Of a DNA stretch of 39,410 bases, positions 1 through 9,500 are shown piece after piece (position 1 is the stretch's first letter; every line of letters starts with the position of its first letter). A program made the translations under genes and the position numbers. The notes under the pieces were generated by a model. The model ran no database searches. It was not told the DNA's origin and saw only the letters and a program-made list of their open reading frames with translations. Source of the DNA: JBIKLM01 sp044375105 (lineage in GTDB: Bacteria > Planctomycetota > UBA1135 > GCA-002686595). The DNA is taken from NCBI GenBank assembly GCA_044375105.1, contig JBILNK010000014.1, positions 1-39,410 on the forward strand. The letters run 5' to 3'.

Positions 1-391
1 CGGGGATATGCTCACTGGCCCGGGGATAGAGGCGCGCCGGGCGCACGCGCAGGCGGGTCAGGTCCTCGAAGAATTCCGCGGTGTAGCGCTTGGCGATCGC
101 CCAGGGGTCCAGGGATTCGCGGCGCGCCTGGGCCTCGAGCTTGTCCTCGCCCTCCTCCGCGTCGGCCAGGAGGTGCCCCACGTCGGTGATGTTCATCACC
201 TGCTCGACCTGGAACCCGGACAGCTCGAGCCAGCGCCGCAGCAGGTCCGCGAACAGGAAGGCGCGCAGGTTGCCGATGTGGGGACGCCCGTAGACCGTCG
301 GTCCGCAGTTGTACATGCGCACGAGCGGTGGCTCGAGCGGCACGAATTCACGCTTCGAGCGTGTGAAGGTGTCGTAGAGGCGGAGCGGCAT
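1..391 (-). CDS. cysS: Cysteinyl-tRNA synthetase, N-terminal part (cut by window edge)
   Basis: Charges tRNA-Cys with cysteine in the cytoplasm. Only the first 130 residues are in the window; the rest lies to the left. The start is ATG at 391. Residues 27-41 read YNCGPTVYGRPHIGN, with the Zn-binding Cys29 and the class-I signature HIGN at 38-41. NITDVGHLL at 67-75 follows, as expected for the CysS Rossmann domain. The next residues, ADAEEGEDKLEAQAR, resemble the helical insert of the family. The gene diverges from the kinase gene at 628. A good -10 hexamer (TATACT, minus strand) lies 31 nt before the start, and no Shine-Dalgarno is visible. The assignment is secure because the motifs are colinear with the family from residue 1. 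Confidence 0.95.
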   Translation of the reverse strand, partial: MPLRLYDTFTRSKREFVPLEPPLVRMYNCGPTVYGRPHIGNLRAFLFADLLRRWLELSGFQVEQVMNITDVGHLLADAEEGEDKLEAQARRESLDPWAIAKRYTAEFFEDLTRLRVRPARLYPRASEHIP

Positions 392-422
392 GCGCGGGGT
401 CGGGACAAGGCCCTGCGGCTGG

Positions 423-428
423 AGTATA
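423..428 (-). promoter_or_regulatory. Predicted -10 element of cysS
   Basis: On the minus strand the hexamer reads TATACT, matching the sigma-70 consensus at five of six positions, 31 nt upstream of the cysS ATG. No convincing -35 box lies 16-18 nt further upstream. The predicted leader is about 25 nt. Confidence 0.45.
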
Positions 429-623
429 GGTCGCCTCCGCATCGAAGCCGCCGCCGGCTACCTCCGGAGCGGGGCGCGGGCCGGGCGCCCAGCCTATGTG
501 GCTGGGCTGCGGACAGCGCTGGGCGCCGCGGACGGCAGCGCCCGCTCCCGCCGCAGGCCCGGGCAGGATCCGATCCGGCGCCGATGCCGCGCGCCGCCCG
601 CTCGCTGGCCGCATCCCCTGGCT

Positions 624-629
624 TAGGAT
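624..629 (+). promoter_or_regulatory. TAGGAT -10-like hexamer at the kinase start
   Basis: TAGGAT ends 10 nt before the ATG at 640 and overlaps the in-frame ATG at 628. If it is the -10 box, transcription starts around 636-640, which would make 640 the start codon of a leaderless or near-leaderless mRNA and exclude 628. The same hexamer stands before the gene at 10787. Confidence 0.4.
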
Positions 630-3600
630 GCCGATCGCGATGACCGCTCTAAGCGAGGCCCAGGCCGGCGTGCCGCCGCGTGCCCCGCGTCTCGGCGTGG
701 GGCTGACCTGGCTCCGGCCCCTCGGTCAGGGGGCCCTGGCCCAGGTGGATCTGGTGCGCCTCGAGGGCCCGCTCGGCGGGGTCCCCGCCGGCCGCCAGCT
801 GGCCTCCAAACGCCTGCACGCCCGCTGGAAGGACGATCCTCGGGCCCAGGCTGCCCTGGCCGCAGAAGCGGAGATCGGGGCGCGCGTCAAGGCCCCCTCC
901 CTGGTCGACGTGCTCGGGCTCTACGAGGACGACCAGGGCCTGGTTCTGCTCGAGTCCTACGTGCCCGGCCGCTCGCTGGACCAGCTGCTGGCCGAGCGCG
1001 GGCCGCTCCCGGAGCCCTTGCTGCGCCGCGCCGGCCAGCAGATCGCCGGGGCGCTGCGCGCGCTCCACGGCGCGGGCTTCGTGCACGGCGACCTCAAGCT
1101 GGAGAACGTGCGCCTCGACGACCAGGAGCGCGCCACGCTCCTGGACCTGGGGCTCGCCCGCCATCAGGACAGCAACCAGCTGCCCCAGGCCGGCAGCCTG
1201 CCGTTCCTGTCCCCTGAACGGCTGGCGGGCGGCGGGCCGACGACCTCCAGCGACCAATTCGCCCTGGGGGTGCTGCTGTATCAGCTGGCCACCGGCCGCC
1301 ACCCGTTCTCCGAGCGCCTCGGGCAGGCGGCCCTGGAAGCGCGCGACGACCCCTCCGACGGCGGCGAGGTCGAAGCCGCCCTCGAGCTGCAAGGGCGGGC
1401 CGAATTCGTGCCGCCCTCGCGCCACGTGCCGCAGCTCTCGCCGCTGTTCGATGCGCTGTGCGGCGCGCTGCTCGATTCGCGCCCCGCTGCGCGGCCCAGC
1501 GCCGACAGCGCCCACGGGATCCTGAGCGAGGGCGAAGCCGGCAGCTGGTGGCGCGCGCGCGTCGAGGAGGCCTTGAGCCGCGGCAGCTCGGACCTGTGGC
1601 TGCGGCGCGGCGGTTTCGCGCTGCCCCTGTGCGGGCGCGAGAGCGAGCTCGAGCGCCTGGCCGCGCTGTGGGCGGAGGTCAGCGCCGACCGGCCGCGCGG
1701 CGCCGCGGTGCTGCTCAGCGGGCCGAGCGGCGCGGGCAAGAGCCACCTGGCCCAGGCCTTCGTCGAGGGCCTGCGGCAGGGCCAGCGGCCGCCCATGGCG
1801 CTGTTCGCGCGGCTCTCGGACTTCTCCGAGACGCAGCCCTACGGCAGCGGCCTCGAGCTGCTGCGGCGTTTCCTGCTGCTGCCCGAAGGCAGCGCCCCCA
1901 CCGAGCGCGAGCAGCGCCTGGTGCGCTCGCGCGTGGCGCCGATCGAAGCGGAGGCCCTGCTCTCGGCCCTCGATCCCGAATCGACCCGCACCATCGAGGG
2001 CTCGGTTTCCCTGGCCCTGGCGCGCTTCTTCGCCGGCGAGGCCCAGCGCTTCCCGCTGGTGCTGGTGCTCGAGGACGTGCACCACGCGCGCAGCGCGACC
2101 CTGGGGGCCCTGGCGCGCTTCGCCCAGGCCTTCGCGGGCGTGCCCGCCCTGCTGCTGCTGACCCTCGATCCGGAGGCCGATCCCGCGCGCCCGGCGGAGC
2201 TGGCGCAGCTCGTCGAACGCCTGACCCATCCGGAGGGACCGGTGCGCCCGCTGGTGCGCATCGAGCTGCCGCCGCTGGGCCCGGAGGCGGTCCAGGATCT
2301 GGTGCAGAGGAGCTTCCACCACGGCGTGCCGCGCCTGCGCCTGGCTCGCGTGCTGTGGGAGCGCAGCCGCGGCAATCCGGGGCTGATCAGCGAGCTGATC
2401 GAGGGGCTGTTCGAGCGCGGCGAGGCGCACAGCGACGGGGGCGACCCGCCGCGTTTCAGGCTCAGCATCGCCCCCGAGGACCTGCCCCTGCCGGGCTCCC
2501 TCTCGACCTCGATCCGCGAGCGCCTGGCGCGGCTCGGTCCCGATTCGCGCCGCTGGCTCGAGCGCTTCGCGGTGGTCGGCGGACGGCTCGAGCCGGAGTT
2601 CCTGATGCGCACCTTCCCGCCCTGCGAGCGCACCGAGATCGACGCGGTGCTGACCGAGCTGGTGCGGCGCGGCTGGCTGGAGGCCGCGGGGACGCGCTTT
2701 CGCTTCACGCGACCGGCCCTGCGCGACGCGATCTACCGCGGCATCCCGGAGGAGCGCCGGCTGCGGCTGCACCGCATGGCGGCGGCGCGCCTGGCCCAAG
2801 AGGGCCTGCCGGAGCGCTCGCCGGAGGCCGCCTACCAGCGCGCCTTCCACCTGCGCGCGGCCCACGAGGCCAGCGAGCTCTTGACCCTGATCCGACCGCT
2901 GATCGAGGTGGTCGCGCGGCGCGCTTCGCCGGCGCGCGTGCTGCGCTTGGCGCGCTGGGGCCTCGAGGCCCTGGGCGAGCTGCCGCCGCGCGCGCGGGCC
3001 CTCGACCTGGAGCTCTATCTGCTGGAGGTCGGCACGGATGCGGCCGACCGGGTCGGCGATCGGCGCATGGAGCGGCGCCTGCTGGACCGCCTGGCGGAGC
3101 GCGAGATCGATCCCGAGCAAGAGCCCGAGTCGGCGGCCCGGGCGGCGCTGCTGCACGCCCGTTTCGCCGACCTGCGCGGCAACCTGTCCCTGGCCGAGCA
3201 TCTGCTCGAGCGGGCCGCCAAGCTAGGGGTCGACCACGGCCTGCCGGCGATCGAGAGCGAGGCCTGCCGCCGCCTCGGCCGGGTGCTGTTCAACTCGGGC
3301 CGCTTCGAGGGCGCCAACGTGCTGCTGGAGCGCTCGCACCGCGTGGCCGCCAGCGCCCGCCAGCGCGCCAAAGCGCTGTTCGTGCGCGCCCAGGGGCACG
3401 TGCTCTCCGATCGCCTCGAGGACGCCCTGGCGGACCTGGACGCGGGTCACGCCGAGCTGCGCCGCGACCCGTCGCAGCCCTACGGGGACCTGCTGGCGGC
3501 CGCCTGGCTGGTGCGAGCGCGGGCCCTGCGCTCGATCGGCAGGCCGCGGCGCGCCCTGGCGGCAGCCAAACGCGCGCTCGAATGGACACGCCGATCCGGC

Positions 3601-4194
3601 GAACGGCGCTTCGAGGCCGAGGCCCTGGCGCGCGTGGGCGCCCTGTCCCTCGAGGCCAATCTGGTCGAAGAGGCCGAGGCGCACCTGCGCGAGGCGCGCC
3701 TGTTGGCCGCCGAACTGGAGGACGGGCGCTCGCGCTGCCTGGCGGAGATCGGCCTGGCGGTGCTGCTGGCGGAACGGCCCGGTGAGGACGTGCGCAGCGT
3801 GCTCACGTCGGCCCTCGAACACGCCCGCGAGGCCAACTTCCGGCGCGGCGAAGCGGTGGCCCATGCGCTTTTGGCGCGGCTCGACCTGGAGCGCGCCCAG
3901 CTCGAGCTGGCCCTGCGCCATTCCGACGAAGCCATGCGCCTGCTCGAGGTCTACGGCGCCGAGCTGTTCGACCACCTGGTGATCGCGGGCACGCGCTGCT
4001 CGGTGCTGCGGGCCGCCGACCGCACCTCGGAGGCGCGCGCGCTCGAAAAGGCGCTGGCCAAACACCTGCAGCGCATCAACGGAGCCTTGGCCGAGCCGGC
4101 CCTGCGCAGCAGCCAGCGCCGGTACGCGGATGAGCTGCTCGAGCTGGTGATCTCGGGCGGCGCCAACCTGACCCCGCGGCGCAGCGAGGAGTGA
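628..4194 (+). CDS. PknK-like Ser/Thr protein kinase with AAA ATPase and TPR-like C-terminus
   Basis: A soluble signalling protein of 1188 residues from ATG 628 (1184 from the alternative ATG 640). The N-terminal Hanks-type kinase domain spans about residues 25-310: K61 in the VAIK position, HGDLKLEN at 153-160 with catalytic Asp155, DLG at 173-175 in place of DFG, and SPE at 195-197. Gly replaces Arg of HRD, so this is a non-RD kinase. A STAND/AAA-type ATPase follows, with a GRE entry at 336, Walker A GPSGAGKS at 365-372 and a Walker B-like LVLVLEDVHHA around 478-487. The last ~600 residues are helical, Ala/Leu/Arg-rich TPR-like repeats. The domain order matches mycobacterial PknK, but there is no obvious DNA-binding output domain. 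Likely a cytoplasmic kinase sensing protein or nucleotide ligands; substrates are unknown. It diverges from cysS. Confidence 0.9.
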   Translation: MPIAMTALSEAQAGVPPRAPRLGVGLTWLRPLGQGALAQVDLVRLEGPLGGVPAGRQLASKRLHARWKDDPRAQAALAAEAEIGARVKAPSLVDVLGLYEDDQGLVLLESYVPGRSLDQLLAERGPLPEPLLRRAGQQIAGALRALHGAGFVHGDLKLENVRLDDQERATLLDLGLARHQDSNQLPQAGSLPFLSPERLAGGGPTTSSDQFALGVLLYQLATGRHPFSERLGQAALEARDDPSDGGEVEAALELQGRAEFVPPSRHVPQLSPLFDALCGALLDSRPAARPSADSAHGILSEGEAGSWWRARVEEALSRGSSDLWLRRGGFALPLCGRESELERLAALWAEVSADRPRGAAVLLSGPSGAGKSHLAQAFVEGLRQGQRPPMALFARLSDFSETQPYGSGLELLRRFLLLPEGSAPTEREQRLVRSRVAPIEAEALLSALDPESTRTIEGSVSLALARFFAGEAQRFPLVLVLEDVHHARSATLGALARFAQAFAGVPALLLLTLDPEADPARPAELAQLVERLTHPEGPVRPLVRIELPPLGPEAVQDLVQRSFHHGVPRLRLARVLWERSRGNPGLISELIEGLFERGEAHSDGGDPPRFRLSIAPEDLPLPGSLSTSIRERLARLGPDSRRWLERFAVVGGRLEPEFLMRTFPPCERTEIDAVLTELVRRGWLEAAGTRFRFTRPALRDAIYRGIPEERRLRLHRMAAARLAQEGLPERSPEAAYQRAFHLRAAHEASELLTLIRPLIEVVARRASPARVLRLARWGLEALGELPPRARALDLELYLLEVGTDAADRVGDRRMERRLLDRLAEREIDPEQEPESAARAALLHARFADLRGNLSLAEHLLERAAKLGVDHGLPAIESEACRRLGRVLFNSGRFEGANVLLERSHRVAASARQRAKALFVRAQGHVLSDRLEDALADLDAGHAELRRDPSQPYGDLLAAAWLVRARALRSIGRPRRALAAAKRALEWTRRSGERRFEAEALARVGALSLEANLVEEAEAHLREARLLAAELEDGRSRCLAEIGLAVLLAERPGEDVRSVLTSALEHAREANFRRGEAVAHALLARLDLERAQLELALRHSDEAMRLLEVYGAELFDHLVIAGTRCSVLRAADRTSEARALEKALAKHLQRINGALAEPALRSSQRRYADELLELVISGGANLTPRRSEE

Positions 4195-4539
4195 TGCCGG
4201 CGGGCCGCCGTTCGGCGCCGGCCGGGGGCTCCCGGTCCGGGGGCCCGCGCGACCGGCCCGCGCCCCGGCTCTCAAAACCGGCCCGCGCCCGGCCCTCGCG
4301 CTGGAGCCCCCCCCGGGCCGCCGGCCCCGGCCGGCCTGAGCGCTGCCGAGCGCAGCCGCCGCCGGGCGCCTTCGGGCTCCGCAGCGTGCAGCAGGGCGCC
4401 GCAGGGTGCAGCAGGGCGCCGCAGGGCGCCGCAGGGTGCAGCGGCGCCGGCCCGGGCGGGGTCCCAGGGCTGGTTCTAGGCTCCCGGGGCCGTCCGCGGG
4501 AGCACAGCGCCGGGTCCCCGCGCGGCCGATGAGCGGGGC
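4195..4539. other. Intergenic region with 10-bp minisatellite
   Basis: This 345-nt gap separates the kinase from the glycosyltransferase gene. It holds the tandem repeat at 4381-4448 and a TAGGCT hexamer at 4477-4482, a possible -10 box 57 nt before the next ATG. No ORF here looks like a protein and no RNA gene is recognisable. Confidence 0.6.
4381..4448. repeat. Tandem repeat, 10-bp unit, about 6.8 copies
   Basis: Six consecutive 10-mers and a partial seventh follow each other without a gap. They alternate between GCAGGGCGCC and GCAGGGTGCA, with one early variant GCAGCGTGCA. The repeat lies between a stop codon and the next gene's presumed promoter. The unit length is not a multiple of three and it is not in a gene. 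Confidence 0.85.
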
Positions 4540-6261
4540 ATGCATCCCCATCCGGCCTGCCCGCCGCCCCTCGCCCCGGGCCCGTCCCGGGTCCTGGCCT
4601 ACGCCACCGTGGTCCGCAGCGGACAGGAGGCCTGCCTGCCGGCCCTGGCCCGCTGGATCGCGGCCGAGCGCGCCGCGCTGGCCGGCAGCGCCGAGATCGA
4701 ATGGCTGCTGATCGACCTGACGGCGGACGGACTGGCTCAGCCCGGAGCCGTGTGCATCCGCCACCCCGCGCGCAACGGCCCGCAGGGGCTCGAAAAAGCG
4801 GCCCTGAACTCGCGCGCCAGCCATTTCGCCTGGCTGCCCCCGGACGGCTGCCCCTTGCCGGGCCGTACCCAGGCGACCCTCGAGGCCATCGAACGGGCCC
4901 CGCGGGCGGCCCTGTTCCTGGGCCCCCTCGAGATCGAACGCAGCGGGCCCGGGGCCTGCTACCAGGTGCGCCCGGAGCACTCCCACTCGCTGCCGCCGGC
5001 GGGCTTCGAGCAGAGTTTGGCGCTCGCGCGGGCCGCGCTGCTCGGCCTGGAGCTGGCCCTGGGGGTCCCGATCGAGCTGCAGGCCTGGCGGCGCCACCGC
5101 GCCGAGCTGGCGCTGCTCGAGCGCCCGGTCTGCCGCCTGCAGGCAGAGCGCCTGCCGGAGCTGGGCGCGCGCCTGCTCGAGGACCTGGCGCTGCTGGAGG
5201 CCTGGTCCGCGGAAGCTCCCGAGGGGCTGGCCATGACCGTCCTGCTGGCCACCCACCAGCGCCTGCCGGTGCTGCTCGAATGCTTGGAGGGCTTTGCGCG
5301 CCAAAGCCTGCCGCGGGGCCGCTTCGAAGTGTTGGTGATCGACGACGGCTCCCGGGACGGCACCGCCGAGGCCCTGGCGGCCCTACGCCTGCCGGTGCCC
5401 TTCACCGGGCTCTCCGTGCCCCCCGGCGGCGCCGCCAAGGCGCGCATCGCGGGTCTGCCGAGGGCGCGCGGCGACTTCGTGCTGTTCGTCAACGACGACA
5501 CGATCCCCGACTCCGACCTGGTGCGCGCGCACCTCTCGGCCCACGCCGAGCTGGGCCCCGCTCCGGTCAGCGTGCTGGGCAGCTTCCGGCAGCCCCCGGA
5601 GCACCTCGACAACGCGCTGATGCACCTGCTCGACCGCTCGACGCTGCTGTTCGGCTACCCGGCCTTCGAGCCGGGCTCGGCGATCGCCGGCCGGCACTAT
5701 TACACCTGCAACGCCTCGACGCCGCGCGCGGCGATCGAGGCGGTGGGCGGTTTCGACCCGGATTTTTGGCACTACGGTTGCGAGGACACCGACCTCGGGC
5801 TGCGCCTGGAAGACCACGGGCTGCCGCTCGTCTATCGCCCCGAGTGCGGCGCTCTGCATCGGCACTTCCTGCGCCCCGCGGACATGCGCCGGCGCCAGCC
5901 GCTGGTGGCCTTCGCCCACGTCAAGCTGATCCTCAAGCACCCGCGCGTGCTGGACGAAGTGCCGGCCTGGGCAGGCCTCGAAAAGGCCGATCTGGCCCGC
6001 AAGGTCGAGCGCATGCGCGCGGCCCTGCCGTTGGCCGAGCGCGCCCTCGAGAACCTGTCCCAGCTCGACCGCGGTGCCCTGGTGGCCGCCGGAGAAAGCG
6101 AGGCCGGCCTGCTAGCAGAACTGGACGCCTTGCTCGAGGAGCTCTTCTCGCGGCTCAGCGGCGCTTGGTGGCAGCAGGGCTTCCTGCGCGGCTTCGAAGA
6201 ACTCGGACTCGACGGTTTCGCCTCCCTCGCGGCGCCCCGCGCGCTGCAGACCACGCCATGA
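4540..6261 (+). CDS. Family-2 glycosyltransferase with degenerate N-terminal GT-like domain
   Basis: A cytoplasmic GT-A fold glycosyltransferase of 573 residues that should transfer a nucleotide-activated sugar in surface glycan synthesis. The catalytic module begins near residue 231: MTVLLATHQR, VIDDGSRDGT (DDG at 268-270), FVNDDTIPD (NDD at 318-320, the DXD-like metal site) and HYGCEDTDLG (ED at 415-416, the likely catalytic base region). Residues 18-125 look like a worn-out GT-A domain, with NGPQGLEKAALNSR and LPPDG where an active enzyme has its A-N-G and DDD elements. The C-terminal ~100 residues are helical. No membrane segment is present. The TGA overlaps the ATG of the next gene as ATGA, so the two are translationally coupled. 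The donor and acceptor cannot be read from sequence. The start is ATG 4540; an ATG at 4529 is out of frame. Confidence 0.9.
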   Translation: MHPHPACPPPLAPGPSRVLAYATVVRSGQEACLPALARWIAAERAALAGSAEIEWLLIDLTADGLAQPGAVCIRHPARNGPQGLEKAALNSRASHFAWLPPDGCPLPGRTQATLEAIERAPRAALFLGPLEIERSGPGACYQVRPEHSHSLPPAGFEQSLALARAALLGLELALGVPIELQAWRRHRAELALLERPVCRLQAERLPELGARLLEDLALLEAWSAEAPEGLAMTVLLATHQRLPVLLECLEGFARQSLPRGRFEVLVIDDGSRDGTAEALAALRLPVPFTGLSVPPGGAAKARIAGLPRARGDFVLFVNDDTIPDSDLVRAHLSAHAELGPAPVSVLGSFRQPPEHLDNALMHLLDRSTLLFGYPAFEPGSAIAGRHYYTCNASTPRAAIEAVGGFDPDFWHYGCEDTDLGLRLEDHGLPLVYRPECGALHRHFLRPADMRRRQPLVAFAHVKLILKHPRVLDEVPAWAGLEKADLARKVERMRAALPLAERALENLSQLDRGALVAAGESEAGLLAELDALLEELFSRLSGAWWQQGFLRGFEELGLDGFASLAAPRALQTTP

Positions 6262-6585
6262 AGGACTGTCTGATCCTCGGCACCGGCCGCAGCGGAACCT
6301 CGATGCTCGCCGGTTGCCTGGCGCGCGCCGGCTACCACCAGGGCGAAGGCCTGCACCTGCCGCGCAGCGCCAACCCGAAGGGCTTCTTCGAGGCCCCGGA
6401 GATCAACGGCCTCAACGAAGAGCTGCTGGCCCTCAGCCTGCGCGGGACGCCCGCGGGCGAGCGCTTCCGCGAGGGGCAGCGCTGGCTGGCCGCCGCGCCG
6501 CCCTGGCGGGCGACGGTTCCCCCGGGGCTCCTCCAGCGCATGACCGCGGCGCTCGGCCGGCGTCCCTTCGCCTACAAGGACCCGC
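6258..6585 (+). CDS. Sulfotransferase N-terminal portion of a fusion gene (upstream of a frameshift)
   Basis: This is the 5' end of the next entry, separated from it by a frameshift. It starts at the ATG that overlaps the previous stop. Residues 6-17 (ILGTGRSGTSML) are the P-loop-like 5'-phosphosulfate-binding motif of PAPS-dependent sulfotransferases. GFFEAPEINGLNEELL and FAYKDP (104-109) follow, as in bacterial sulfotransferase-family proteins. After KDP this frame stops resembling the family, although by chance it stays open to 10928. The expected continuation (FTLPAWRPLLGETRFLVVFR) lies in the +1 frame from 6586. Restoring two bases (GC) after 6585 rebuilds DPRFCFTLPAW without other changes and joins both parts into one 1400-residue protein. 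Confidence 0.8.
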
Positions 6586-9500
6586 TTTTGTTTCACCCTG
6601 CCGGCCTGGCGGCCGCTGCTCGGCGAGACGCGCTTCCTGGTGGTCTTCCGGGACCCGCGCTCGACGGTGGCCAGCATGCTCGAGGAGTGCCGGCGCGCTC
6701 CCTACCTGGCCGGCCTCGATCCCACGGAAGCCGAGCTGACGGACCTTTGGGTGGCCGCCCACCGGCGCCTGCTGGCGGAGGCCGGCCGGGGCTCCTGGCG
6801 CTTCGTGCATGCCGAACAGATCCTCGATGGCAGCGCCCTGCCGGATTTGGAGCGCTTCCTCGAGGCATCCCTGGACGCCCGATTTCCGGAGCAGACCCTG
6901 CTGCGGGAAAGCCCCGCTGGCCCCCTCGAAGGCCCGCTGGGCGAGCTCTACGCCGAGCTGTGCGCGCGGGCGGGACACCGGCCGGGCGCCCGCTCGAGCG
7001 GCCCGCGGCCGCGCCTGGCCGGCCTGTGCCGGGTGCGCAGCGAAAGCGAGGCCCGGCGCGCGATCGCTGCGGCCGAGCGCTGCCGCGGCGTCGAGCTGGA
7101 GCTGTTCCTGGCGGTGCCGCCCGGAGGCCGCTTCGAGGGGCTCGAGGCCCCTGCGGGCCTCGCGCTGCGCTGGCTCGAGGTCCCCGGGGACAGCGAGGGC
7201 CGCGCCGTGCAGCTCGCCGCACAGGCCACCCAGGCGCCCTTCCTGGCGCTCTTCGATCCGGACGTGGAGCCCCTGCCCGGAAGGCTCAGCGCCGCGGCCC
7301 AGGCGCTCGCCAGCAGCGACGCCGAGCTGTGGAGCAGCGATTTCTTCTTGAGCGATGCCCACGGCCAGTTCGTGGGTCGCTCCAGCGCCGACCTGATGGG
7401 CGAGGCCCCGGGTCCGCGCTTCGAGGCCAGCCTGGTGGGCCGCCGCGAGGCCTGGCTCTCGACCCCGACCGCGGACTTCTTCCCGGCGATCCGCGCGCGC
7501 TGGGCCGCCGCCCGGCGGGCGGGCCGCTGGCTGCATGCGCGCCAGCCCGGCCAGGTGATCGCGCGGGACCTCTATCAGCGCGAATACGAGGACAGCCGGC
7601 GCACGGCGGCCTCGGTCGCCCAGTGGAGCCGGCCGGCCCCCGCGCTGGCCCGCCCGCGCCTGACGGTTTCCTTGTGCACCTACGACCGCCGCGACGTGCT
7701 CGAGGAATGCCTGCGCGCCCTGTGCCGTCAGACGGTGCCGCCGGGGACCTTCGAACTGGTGCTGGTCGACGACGGCTCCAAGGACGGCACGGCCGAGTTC
7801 TTGCAGGGACTCGAGCTGCCGCTCCCCCACCGCCTGGTGCGCCAGCCCAACGGCGGACTGGCCAGCGCGCGCAACACGGGTCTGGCCCTGGCCCGCGGCG
7901 AGTTCGTGCTGTTCATCAACGACGACACGATCGCCGATCCGGGCCTGGTCGAAGCGCACCTGGCCGCCCACCAGAGCCTGGGCCGGCCCGCCTGCGTGCT
8001 GGGCAACCTGCGGCAGCCCCCGGGCGCCCTCGAGAACGCGCTGATGCGCGTGATCGAAGCGGGCGACTTCATGTTCGATTACGCCCGACTGAGCCCCGGC
8101 CAGGTCCTGGACGGCCTGCACTTCTACACCTGCAACGTCAGCGCCCCCCTGGCCGCGGTGCGCGCGGCCGGGGGCTTCGACCAGAGTTTCCGCCACTACG
8201 GCTGCGAGGACAGCGACCTGGGCCTGGCCCTCGAAGCCGCCGGGCTCGAGCTCCACTACCGGCCGGAGTGCTCCGCCGAGCACCGCCATCTATTCGACCT
8301 CGAATACGTGCGCCGCCGCGCTCGCACCGTGGGACAGGCTTCGATCCGCCTGATGCGCAAGCACCCGGCCTTGGTCGAGCGCTGGAACAACCGCGGGCTC
8401 GGCCTGGAGTTCCTGCGCGAGGAGCTGAGCCGCAAGGCCGGCAAGCAGGGGCAGCTCGAGCGCTTGGCAGCGACCCTCTCCAGCGTCGATCTGGGCGCCC
8501 TGGCGCCGCTCTCCGATGGGGCCCGGGCCTTCGGGAAAGCCGTGGAGACGCGCCTCGAGAACGCCCTCGTGGAGCTGCACCGCCTGTGGTTCTGGCAGGG
8601 CAACCGGGACGGGCTCGAACAGGCTCGCCTCGAGGGCGTCGCCGAATTCGAGCGGGCGATGCCCCTGGCCGGAGCCCGGCTCGCCGGGCCGCGCACCCTG
8701 CTGGCCGCGCCCGATTGGAGCGACCTCCAAGCCCTCGACCGAATCATCGGCGCCGCGGAGGCGCTGGCGGGCTTCGCGCGCTGGAAGCTGCTGCTGCCCG
8801 CCTGGACCGGACATCTGCCGGAGCTGCAGCGCGAGCTGGAGCAGCAGCTAGCGGCGGCCTACGCGCGCCGCGAGGCGGCCCGCGGCGCCGGAGCGCCGGC
8901 CTTCGACCTGGAGGTCGACCTCGAGCCTTGGCCCGAGTCGAGCGGGGCTTGGCTGGAACTCGAAGCCCAGGCGGACGCCTGGTTCGGCCCGGGACCGGAT
9001 CCGGCGCTGATGCCGCTCGAGCTGCGCCTCGAGCGCTTCGAAGAAGCGCCGCAACTGCTCGGCTGGCGGCGCCGCTTCGGCGTCGACCTGCCGGTGCCGC
9101 TCGGGCTGGAGCGGCCCGCGCCCCCCGGCAGCCCCTGGGCCCAGCGCGCGCTCGGCAGCGGCTCGGAACCGGAGCTGTCCGTGGTCATCGCCAGCCAAGA
9201 CCGGCCGAAGCTGTTGCTCGCGCTGCTCGAGCGGCTGGCGGCGCAGGACCTGTCCCCGCGGCGCTTCGAGGTCTTGCTGGTCGACGACGGCTCGGCGGAG
9301 CCGCTCGAGACCGCCCTCACCGGACGTCCCTGGCCCTTCCCGCTGCTCCTGTTGCGCCAGCCCGCCAGCGGCCCCGCCGCCGCGCGCAACCGCGCCCTCG
9401 AGCGCGCCCGCGGCGATTTCGTGCTGTTCCTCAACGACGACGCCGTGCCCGGCCCCGACCTGCTCAGCCGGCACCTGGCCCTGCAGCGCGGCAGCAGCGA

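Noticed and set aside
649..5304. Long minus-strand open frames (850 and 693 codons) opposite the kinase and glycosyltransferase genes
   Set aside because: They are antisense to genes with intact catalytic motifs; their translations are Arg/Ala/Gln/Gly-rich with no domain, as expected from high G+C.
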